The notes below the pieces were generated by a model, which did no database searches, was not told the DNA's origin, and worked only from the letters and a program-made list of their open reading frames with translations. A DNA stretch of 64,000 nucleotides from Micromonospora inositola (GTDB lineage: Bacteria; Actinomycetota; Actinomycetes; Mycobacteriales; Micromonosporaceae): assembly GCF_900090285.1 (NCBI RefSeq), contig NZ_LT607754.1, positions 1,860,001 to 1,924,000 of the forward strand. Reading direction: 5' to 3'. Position numbers and translations under genes: made by a program. Below are positions 37,850-45,000 of the stretch, piece by piece. The number at the start of each line of letters is the position of its first letter. Within the stretch, counting starts at the first letter, position 1.

Positions 37850-38275
37850 ATGCCCGAGATGCCGACCAAGCTGGCCGAGATCGTCGACGAGTTCGCCGCC
37901 GCGCCCCGCGACGTGGTGCTGGAGATGCTCCTCGAGTACGCCGACGTCATCCCGCCGCTGCCCGCGGAGATCGACCGGGAGGGCATGGAGCAGGTGCCCG
38001 AGTGCCAGACGGCGTTCTTCCTGCGCGCCCAGGTCCAGCCGGACGGGACGGTGCTCACCTGGTTCGACTGCCCGCCGGAGGCGCCCACCACCCGCGCCTT
38101 CGCCGGCATCCTCGCCGAGGGGCTGGCCGGGGCGAACGCCGAGCAGGTGCTGGCCGTGCCGGACGACCTCTACCAGCGGATGGGGCTGGCCCAGGCGATC
38201 AGCCCGCTGCGGGTGCGCGGCGGGACCGCGATCCTGGCCCGACTCAAGCGGCAGGTCCGGGAACAAGCCGGCTGA
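37850..38275 (+). CDS. SufE family sulfur acceptor
   Basis: The 141-residue protein has the SufE core with the persulfide-accepting Cys in VPECQTAFFLRAQ. SufE takes sulfur from a cysteine desulfurase (SufS) or a rhodanese for Fe-S cluster assembly. ATG at 37850 has TAACCT exactly 6 nt upstream, so the transcript is probably leaderless. The FrnE-like gene follows after 20 bases on the same strand. Confidence 0.93.
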   Translation: MPEMPTKLAEIVDEFAAAPRDVVLEMLLEYADVIPPLPAEIDREGMEQVPECQTAFFLRAQVQPDGTVLTWFDCPPEAPTTRAFAGILAEGLAGANAEQVLAVPDDLYQRMGLAQAISPLRVRGGTAILARLKRQVREQAG

Positions 38276-38295
38276 GCAGGGCGTTCATCCCCTTC

Positions 38296-38928
38296 ATGGA
38301 GATCGAGATCTACGCCGACGTGGTCTGCCCCTGGTGCTGGATCGGCAAGCGCCGGCTGGAGCAGGCCCTCGAGTCGTACGACGGTGAGGTGACCGTCCGG
38401 TACCGGCCGTTCCAGCTCGACCCGACGCCGGTCACCGAGCCGAGGCCGCTGGTCGAGGCGATGGGCGCGAAGTTCGGCGGCCGGGAGCGGGCCGAGGCGA
38501 TGTTCGCCCAGGTGTCGCAGGTCGCGGCCGGTGTGGGACTCGACATGCGCTTCGACCGGGCGATGCATTCCAACACCTTCGAGGCGCACCGACTGATCCG
38601 GTTCGCCACCGAGCGGGGCCGGGCCGCCGAGATGATCGACGCGCTCTACCGGGCGCACTTCACCGACGGGATCGACGTCGGTTCGAAGGACGCGCTGGTC
38701 AAGCTCGCCGCCGAGGTCGGCCTGGACGAGGCCGAGACCCGGGAGTACCTGGACTCGAACGTCGGCCGGCGCGAGGTCGCCGCCGATCTGGCCGCCGCCC
38801 ACCAGCTCGGGGTGACGAGCGTGCCGACCTTCGTGCTGGCCGGGAAGTACGCCGTCACCGGCGCGCAGGAGCCGGAGACGCTGCTCGCCGCCCTCCGCGA
38901 GGTCGAGCAGCGGGAGTCGGCGGCCTGA
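38296..38928 (+). CDS. DsbA-family oxidoreductase, FrnE-like
   Basis: The 210-residue protein begins MEIEIYADVVCPWCWIGKRR, with the CPWC active site in a thioredoxin fold. The helical insert (about 40-150) and the cis-Pro loop GVTSVPTFVLAGKYAVTGAQ are typical of the FrnE/2-hydroxychromene isomerase-like DsbA group. It has no signal peptide, so it is a cytoplasmic thiol-disulfide enzyme. It is close behind sufE, possibly co-transcribed. No good Shine-Dalgarno is visible. Confidence 0.92.
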   Translation: MEIEIYADVVCPWCWIGKRRLEQALESYDGEVTVRYRPFQLDPTPVTEPRPLVEAMGAKFGGRERAEAMFAQVSQVAAGVGLDMRFDRAMHSNTFEAHRLIRFATERGRAAEMIDALYRAHFTDGIDVGSKDALVKLAAEVGLDEAETREYLDSNVGRREVAADLAAAHQLGVTSVPTFVLAGKYAVTGAQEPETLLAALREVEQRESAA

Positions 38929-38933
38929 CGACA

Positions 38934-38959
38934 CGTCCGGTGTCGACCGCCACCGGACG
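38934..38959 (+). terminator. Hairpin terminator behind the FrnE-like gene
   Basis: CGTCCGGTG and CACCGGACG form a perfect 9-bp stem with an 8-nt loop, starting 6 bases after the stop codon. Confidence 0.75.
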
Positions 38960-38976
38960 CTCATCGATGATCATGA

Positions 38977-38992
38977 TGTTTCACGTGCAACC
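38977..38992. promoter_or_regulatory. Candidate parS centromere-like site
   Basis: TGTTTCACGTGCAACC matches the ParB-binding consensus TGTTTCACGTGAAACA at 14 of 16 positions, and 13 of 14 in the core. It is intergenic, between the FrnE-like terminator and the convergent YbaK-like gene, in a region near the origin. Confidence 0.75.
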
Positions 38993-39012
38993 GCATCGAC
39001 GGCCGCGATGAT

Positions 39013-39561
39013 CTAGGCCGGCCTGGCCAGCCCTTCCACCACCGTCGCCCCGGGCAGCGCGCCGAGCGCCGGCCCGGGCAGCGCGATCTTGCTGTGCCGG
39101 ACGCCCGATCCGATGATCACGTGCGGGGTGGCGATCACCCGCGAGTCGACCAGGATCGGCCACTGCTCCGGCAGGCCGATCGGCGTGATGCCGCCGTACT
39201 CCATGCCGGTCAGCTCCACCGCGTCGGCCATCGGCGCGAAGCTGGCCTTGCGGACGTCGAGCGCCCGGCGGACCACGCCGTTCACGTCGGCCCGAGTGGT
39301 GGCGAGCACGATGCAGGCGGCGTACCGGATCTCGCCCTCTCGCTTGCCGGCGATCACCACACAGTTGGCCGACACGTCGAGCCCCACCTCGTACGCCGCG
39401 CAGAACGCGGCCGTGTCGGCCAGTTCGGCGTCGATCGGCGCGACCAGCACATCGTCCACGTCGACCGGCGCCTCGGCCGGCCACCGCTCGATCGCGGCGG
39501 CCACCGGCGGTGCCAGCAGGTCCAGCCGGGCGCGGGCCGGCTCGGTCTTCAGCGTCCCCAT
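39013..39561 (-). CDS. YbaK/EbsC family aminoacyl-tRNA deacylase
   Basis: The 182-residue protein has the YbaK pattern: an N-terminal strand, VVIAGKREGEIRYAACIVLATTRADV with the conserved Lys/Arg region, and MEYGGITPIGLPEQWPI corresponding to the GG(I/V)-(S/T)P-G loop, followed by a C-terminal GSGVRHSKIALPG. These proteins hydrolyse mischarged tRNA (Cys- or Ala-tRNA-Pro). It lies close to proS. ATG at 39561 directly follows an 11-bp perfect hairpin; GTG at 39564 would lie within it. Confidence 0.88.
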   Translation of the reverse strand: MGTLKTEPARARLDLLAPPVAAAIERWPAEAPVDVDDVLVAPIDAELADTAAFCAAYEVGLDVSANCVVIAGKREGEIRYAACIVLATTRADVNGVVRRALDVRKASFAPMADAVELTGMEYGGITPIGLPEQWPILVDSRVIATPHVIIGSGVRHSKIALPGPALGALPGATVVEGLARPA

Positions 39562-39586
39562 CACGGGTGCGATCCTCGCACCCGTG
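39562..39586 (-). promoter_or_regulatory. Perfect hairpin abutting the start codon of the YbaK-like gene
   Basis: Arms CACGGGTGCGA (39562-39572) and TCGCACCCGTG (39576-39586) pair perfectly around 3 nt. On the minus-strand mRNA the AUG follows the stem immediately. It may control initiation or be a DNA operator. Confidence 0.55.
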
Positions 39587-39629
39587 ACCCGGTTGCGCTC
39601 GGTGGACCCTGCTCGCGGCTCGGCCGAGG

Positions 39630-39824
39630 TCAGCTGCCGGTGAGGAAGGCGTTCTCGCGGGCGAAGGTGCGGTCCTGGAACGAGGCGAGCTCCTCCGCCC
39701 GGGCCGCCTGGGCGCGGTGCGCTTCGATGTCCTCGATCCCGTGCCGGACACCCAGCCGGATCACGCCGTAGAGGAAGACGAAACCGAACACGTAGAGGAT
39801 CACCGTGGTGACGAAAACCAGCAT
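39630..39824 (-). CDS. Small single-pass membrane protein
   Basis: The 64-residue protein has one N-terminal hydrophobic segment (residues 1-25; MLVFVTTVILYVFGFVFLYG) followed by a charged helix rich in Glu, Arg and Ala. TAGCGT lies exactly 6 nt before the ATG, so it is probably a real leaderless gene. Function is unknown. Confidence 0.7.
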   Translation of the reverse strand: MLVFVTTVILYVFGFVFLYGVIRLGVRHGIEDIEAHRAQAARAEELASFQDRTFARENAFLTGS

Positions 39825-39861
39825 GCGGCCACGCTAAGGCGAAGGTGAATCGCCGACGCTT

Positions 39862-40048
39862 TCATCTCCGTCCGGTTCCCCCGTACGTGTCAGCGAGGTG
39901 ATCCGCCCAGGTCCGGGCACCGGTCGGGGTCGCCGCGGTCGTCAGCCCGCCGGACCGCAACGCCCGGCCCAGCCGCCCCGGGATCCGTACCGGCAGCAAC
40001 GGCCGGCGGGAGTCGCGGGCGGCCCGCCCCGGTGACCAGAACCCTCAT
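39862..40048 (-). pseudogene. Internally deleted NAD(P)-binding SDR (NmrA-like)
   Basis: ATG at 40048, behind AGGGGG with 6-nt spacing, opens MRVLVTGA, the start of a Rossmann-fold NmrA/SDR protein. After a +1 frame change the sequence becomes RRPLLPVRIPGRLGRALRSG and ends RTWADHLADTYGGTGRR with a stop at 39862, which looks like the C-terminus of the same family. Roughly 200 internal codons are missing. This appears to be a deletion relic. Confidence 0.6.
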
Positions 40049-40064
40049 CGACCGCCCCCTGTCC

Positions 40065-41462
40065 TCACCCGGACTGACGAGCCGGCATCGGAGTTCGTGA
40101 CGGCACCACGACCCGGCCGGCGAGCAGCACGCCGAGCAGCCCGCAGCCGGCCGCCACCGCGAGGGTGGCCGCGTACCCGGCCGGACCGGGCGCCGGGCCG
40201 ACGGCGAGCACGGCGCCGGTCAGCGCGAGCACGGTGGCGGCGAACAACGAGTCGCCCAGTTGCAGCGAGGAGCTGTTCCGGCCCTGCTCACCGGGGGCGG
40301 ACAGGGCCAGGGTGAGCACCGACAGGGACGGGTAGAGCAGCCCCATGCCGAGCCCGGCGACGGCCCAGCCGAGCACCGCGAACGGCACCGGCACGGCCGG
40401 CACGACGGTCAACGCCACGATGGCCGTACCGGCGGTGACGCAGCCCAGCCCGGCCCGGGGCAGCGTGGCGGCGGAGCGCGGGGTGCGCAGCCGCCCCTGG
40501 AGCCAGGAGCCGACCGACCAGGAGACCGCGCCCACGGTGAGCACCAGACCCGCCGCGGTCGGGGCGAACCCGCGCTCCCGGGAGAGCATCAGCGGGATCA
40601 CCACCTCCGCCCCGGCGAACGCCGCCGAGGCGAGGCCACGCAGGCCGATCACCGTCGGCAACCCGCGCCGGGCCCGCAGGAAACCGGCCGGCAGCAGCCG
40701 CGGCGCGCAGCCGAGCAGCCCGACCAGGGCCACCACCACCAGCCCGACCGCGAGCGCGCCGCGCTGCTGCCCCCCGTAGTGCAGCAGTGCGGCGCTCGCC
40801 CCCGCCCCGCAGGCCCAGCCGATCCGGGCCGGCGCGCCGGCCGGCGGCCGGACCGGCGCCGTCGCGCCGAGCGCCCGCAGCCCGGGCTGGATCAGCAGCA
40901 CCGCCGGCACCGCGACCGCCGGCACCGCCAGGAAGACCCACCGCCAGCCGAGGTGCTCGACGATCAGGCCGGCCAGCGCCGGACCGACCAGCGACGGTAC
41001 GACCCAGGCCGCCGCGAACGCGGCGAAGACCCGCCGCCGCAGCTCCTCCGGGTACGCCTGACCCACGATCACGTACAGCGCCACCGAGAGCAGGCCCGAG
41101 CCGAAGCCCTGCACCACCCGGCCGACGACCAGCACCCCCATTGCCGATGCGCCGCCCGCGACGAGCAGCCCGACCACGAACCAGGCCACCCCGTGCCACA
41201 TCGGCGCCTGGGGTCCCCGGGCGTCGCACCAGATCCCGGAGACCACCATCGCGACCACGCCGGAGGCGAACGGGCCACCGAACGCGAGCGCGTACAGGGC
41301 CAACCCGTCCAGGCTGCGGGCGACCGTCGGCATGGCGGTACCGACGGCCAGGGCCTCGAACGCCAGCAGGGACACCAGGGCGACACTGCCCACCGTCATC
41401 GCCGGCAGGCGCGGGGCGTACAGGTGCTCGGGCGGGGCGGCCGGAGCGGCGGTGGCGGTCAC
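40065..41462 (-). CDS. MFS transporter, 14-TM-like drug exporter type
   Basis: The product has 465 residues if started at GTG 41462 (MTATAAPAAPPEHLYAPRLP). About 12-14 membrane segments are visible, with GTAMPTVARSLDGLALYALAF as in EmrB/QacA-type exporters, and VVGRVVQGFGSGLLSVALYV as the motif C-like region. A -35/-10 pair with a 19-bp spacer holding an 18-bp palindrome lies upstream, typical of MerR-activated genes. A ten-codon leader ORF overlaps the GTG. The substrate is unknown; efflux of a toxic compound is likely. Confidence 0.88.
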   Translation of the reverse strand: MTATAAPAAPPEHLYAPRLPAMTVGSVALVSLLAFEALAVGTAMPTVARSLDGLALYALAFGGPFASGVVAMVVSGIWCDARGPQAPMWHGVAWFVVGLLVAGGASAMGVLVVGRVVQGFGSGLLSVALYVIVGQAYPEELRRRVFAAFAAAWVVPSLVGPALAGLIVEHLGWRWVFLAVPAVAVPAVLLIQPGLRALGATAPVRPPAGAPARIGWACGAGASAALLHYGGQQRGALAVGLVVVALVGLLGCAPRLLPAGFLRARRGLPTVIGLRGLASAAFAGAEVVIPLMLSRERGFAPTAAGLVLTVGAVSWSVGSWLQGRLRTPRSAATLPRAGLGCVTAGTAIVALTVVPAVPVPFAVLGWAVAGLGMGLLYPSLSVLTLALSAPGEQGRNSSSLQLGDSLFAATVLALTGAVLAVGPAPGPAGYAATLAVAAGCGLLGVLLAGRVVVPSRTPMPARQSG

Positions 41463-41491
41463 CGGCGGTCCGCGCGGGGGGCGATCGGCAT
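41459..41491 (-). CDS. Ten-codon leader ORF ahead of the MFS gene
   Basis: ATG at 41491 is 6 nt behind the predicted -10 and encodes MPIAPRADRR. Its stop overlaps the MFS GTG start (GTGA). If transcription starts at this ATG, ribosomes would load here and re-initiate at the MFS start. Confidence 0.4.
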   Translation of the reverse strand: MPIAPRADRR

Positions 41492-41497
41492 GGGCCC

Positions 41498-41528
41498 AGC
41501 CTCGGCCCTCAACCCGGGTTGAGGTCAA
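41498..41528 (-). promoter_or_regulatory. MerR-type promoter/operator of the MFS gene
   Basis: TTGACC (41528-41523) and GAGGCT (41503-41498) are separated by 19 bases. The perfect palindrome CCTCAACCCGGGTTGAGG (41507-41524) fills the spacer, the architecture bound by MerR/SoxR activators. No merR gene is in the window. Confidence 0.65.
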
Positions 41529-41545
41529 CCGTGAGGCTGGTCTCG

Positions 41546-41806
41546 TCAGGTCGACTCCAGCGCCTCGCCCACCCCCTTCACCAGCCCGGACATGTGCTGG
41601 TCGGCCAGCAGGTGCCCGGCCGTGATCACCAGGGCCAACGGCCACTCGATGACCTGCAACGCGGCCAGCACCCCGAGCCCCGCGTAGTAGGCGACCTTGT
41701 CCGGCGGCGGCACAGCCACCTCGCCGAGCATCGGGATCTCCACCCGCCGGCCGTACGTGCGGAGCGTCTCCTGCGCCCCACTGAGGTTTCGCGTCAGCGC
41801 GCTCAT
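41546..41806 (-). CDS. Small membrane-associated protein divergent from the P-type ATPase
   Basis: The 86-residue protein starts MSALTRNLSGAQETLRTYGR and has one or two hydrophobic helices (about 38-66; YYAGLGVLAALQVIEWPLALVI) followed by HLLADQHMSG. GGGAGG lies 4-5 nt before the ATG at 41806. It is divergent from the giant ATPase, and I recall similar small proteins near such ATPases in relatives, so it may be an accessory or regulator. Function is not established. Confidence 0.7.
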   Translation of the reverse strand: MSALTRNLSGAQETLRTYGRRVEIPMLGEVAVPPPDKVAYYAGLGVLAALQVIEWPLALVITAGHLLADQHMSGLVKGVGEALEST

Positions 41807-41964
41807 CCGGCCTCCCCCGGTTCACCAGTCATCGGCGTCCGACGGGCATTCCACCGGCAACCCCGTCCATGCCCGCGGTCAGCAGGGAAACTTCCCCTGC
41901 TCGGGGGGCATAACGGACTCTCCGCCGGGAAGCCAGGCCGCTGGGACGAGGCGCGGGAGGCGAG

Positions 41965-42033
41965 ATGGGGTACGGCGAGCGCGGCAGCGGCACCGGGGAG
42001 CAGGGCCGGCGACTCGGCCGTACCGCTCGATGA
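41965..42033 (+). CDS. Upstream mini-ORF coupled to the P-type ATPase
   Basis: ATG at 41965 follows GGAGG with 4-nt spacing and encodes 22 residues starting MGYGERGSGTGEQGRRLGRT. Its stop overlaps the ATPase start (ATGA at 42030-42033). The ATPase ATG has no Shine-Dalgarno of its own, so its translation probably depends on this mini-ORF. Confidence 0.55.
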   Translation: MGYGERGSGTGEQGRRLGRTAR

Positions 42034-45000
42034 CGTCGCTGGGCCGGGTCGCCGGCCGGCTCCTGCCGCCGGTCGGCGTGCCGGAAGCCGTCGCGCACGC
42101 GGTCCGTACCGTCGCCGCCGCCGTGCCGGACGCGGCCCGCGGCGTCGCGTCGGTCCTGCCGGACGCGGCCCGGGCCGCCACCTCGGCCGTGCCCGGCGGT
42201 AAGGCCGTGCCGGAGGCGGCCGCCGGCACCGCGCGCGGCGTGGGCGCCGCCGCGGCCCGGCTGGGCCGGGCGGCCGGGCTGACCCGCCGCCGGGTCTGGT
42301 CCTGGGACGGCCGGCATCACATCGAGGTGCACGGCGTCTGCCAGGACGGCGGAGACCCGCTGGCCCGCCAGGTCGAGCGGGCGTTGGAGCTGATGCCCGG
42401 GGTGGCCTGGGCCCGGGTGAACGCCCCCTCCGGCCGGGTGGTGGTGGCCGTCGAGGAGCCGAAGCCGAAGCTGCGCGACCTGATCGCCACGGTCGCCCGG
42501 ACCGAGCGGGTCTGCCCGTACGAGCCCGACCCGGAGGTCAGGCCGCCGCAACCGCCCGAGGAGGGGCCGCGCACTCCCCGCACCCTCGGCGCGCTGGCCT
42601 CCGACGCGCTCGGCCTGACCCTCTCGGCGGCCACCCGGATCGTGCCGTTCACCCCGGTCCCCGGCGAGGTCGCCGGCTTCCTCACCGCGGTCGACCTGCA
42701 CCCGAAACTGCACGCCCTCGCCGACCGGGGACTGCGCGCGGACCCCCGCGCTGCGCTGCTCTTCCCGCTCGCCGAGGCGGTCGCCCAGGGGCTCGCCGGA
42801 GGCTGGGCCGGGATCGTCCTGGACGGCGCGCAGCGGGTGGTGCAGTGGGGTGAGGCACGCGCCCAGCAAGCCGCCTGGTCGAAGGCCGAGCCGAGGCTGA
42901 CCGGCGACCCGGAGCGGGCGGTCGCCCGGGTACCCGCCGGCGGACGCCCCTGCCCGGCGCCGCCGGGCCCGGCCGAGCGGTACGTGAGCCGGTCGCTCGC
43001 CGCCGGCGCCGCGGCCGGCGCGGTCGCGGTGCCGGTGGCCGGCCCGAAGCGGGCCGCCGCGCTGGCGCTGTCCGCGCTGCCCAAGGCCCCGGGGAACGGC
43101 CGCGAAGGATATGCGGCCCAGCTCGGCCGGATGCTGGCCCGGCGCGGCGTGATCGTGATGGACCGCAGCGTGCTGCGGGAGCTCGACCGGATCGACACGG
43201 TGGTGCTGGACGCAGCGGTGCTCGGCTCGGACCGGGGCGTGCTGGCCGACCTGGCGCCGCTGCCCGGGGCGGACACCGGTCAGGTCGCCGCGCGGGCCTT
43301 CGCGCTCTTCGACCCGGAGGCTCCCGACGGGCTGCGGGAGGCCGACGGGTGGCGGCTCGGACCACTGGACCGGATCGACGCCGACGACCCCGGCGACACC
43401 CCGGACAGCCGCCGGCTCCGCGACGCCGGGGGCACCCTGCTCGGTCTCGCCGACGGCCACACCCTCGCCGCGGTGCTGCGGGTGGAACCCGCGCCGGCGC
43501 CTGGCGTCGACGCCCTCCCCACCGCCACCCGCCAGGCCGGACTGCGGCTGGTGGTGGCCGGTGACGACGACGGCCGGTACGACTTCGCCGACGCCGTGCT
43601 GCCCGGCGGCCCACAGCTCACCGAGTCGGTACGCGCCCTGCAACGCGACGGTGCGGTGATCATGCTGGTCTCCGGCGACCGCTCCGCGCTCGGCGCCGCC
43701 GACTGCGGCCTGGGCGTGGCCGACCCGGACGACCTCCCGCCGTGGGGCGCCCACCTGCTCGTCGGCGCCGACCTGCGGATCCCCGCGCTGCTGATCGAGG
43801 CGACCGGGGTGGCCCGCCGGATGACCGGGCAGAACATCCGGATCGCGATGGCCGGCAGCGGCCTCGGCGCGCTGGGCGCGTTCACCGCCGACCCGCGGCA
43901 GCTCCCCGGCCGGACCCTGGGCGCGGTCAACGGCGCCGCCGCGCTCGCCTTCGCGCACGGCGTGTGGCGGGCCCGGCGGCTGCCGGACCGGACCCGCCGG
44001 TCCGTGCCGGCGGTGACCGCCTGGCACCTGATGCCGGTGGAGACCGTACTGGGCCAGCTCGACACCGGCCCGGACGGACTCAGCTCGGCCGAGGCGGCCC
44101 GCCGGCGCAACGGGGTCACCGGCGAGGCGGCCGGACCGTCCGGGCTGCTCCGGGCGTTCGTCGACGAGCTGGCCAACCCGCTCACCCCGGTGCTCGCCGC
44201 CGGGGCGGTGCTCTCCGCCACGTTCGGCTCGCTGGTCGACGCCGCCCTGGTCGGCGGGGTGGTCGGCGGGTCGGCGCTGATCGGCGCGGTGCACCAGCGC
44301 AACACCGAACGCTCCCTGGCCGAACTGCTGTCCCGCGCGGCGGTGACCGCGCGGGTCCTCCGGGACGGCGCGGAGCAGGTGGTCGCGGCGGAGGAGCTGG
44401 TGCCGGGAGACGTGGTCGCGGTCGGCCCCGGCGACGCGATCCCCGCCGACTGCCGGGTGCTCAACGCCGACGGGCTGGAGGCCGACGAGTCGTCGCTGAC
44501 CGGGGAGTCGCTGCCGGTGGGCAAGACCGTGGACCCGGTGGTGGCCGCCGCCGTCGCCGACCGGCGGTCGATGTTGTACGAGGGCACCACCGTCGCCGCC
44601 GGGCACGGCACCGCCGTGGTCGTGGCGACCGGGGAGGAGACCGAGGCGGGACGCAGCCTCGCCCTGGCCCGCGAGGCGCCGCCGGCCAGCGGCGTGGAGA
44701 CCCGGCTGGGCAGGCTCACCAGTGCCGCCGTGCCACTCGCCGCCAGCTCGGCGATCGCGGTGGCCGGGGCGGGGCTGCTCCGGGGCGTACCGCTGGCGGA
44801 GACGGCGGCGACCGCCGCGAACCTGGCCGTCGCCTCGGTGCCGGAGGGGTTGCCGTTCCTGGTCAGCGCCGCGCAGCTGGCGGCGGCCCGCCGGCTCGCC
44901 GAGCACGGCGCACTGGTCCGCAACCCGCGCACCATCGAGGCGCTGGGCCGGGTGGACGTGCTCTGCTTCGACAAGACCGGCACCCTCACCGAGGGAAAGC

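Noticed and set aside
35350..38109. Open frame of 919 codons opposite proS
   Set aside because: It is antisense to proS, the CBS gene and part of sufE, with shadow composition.
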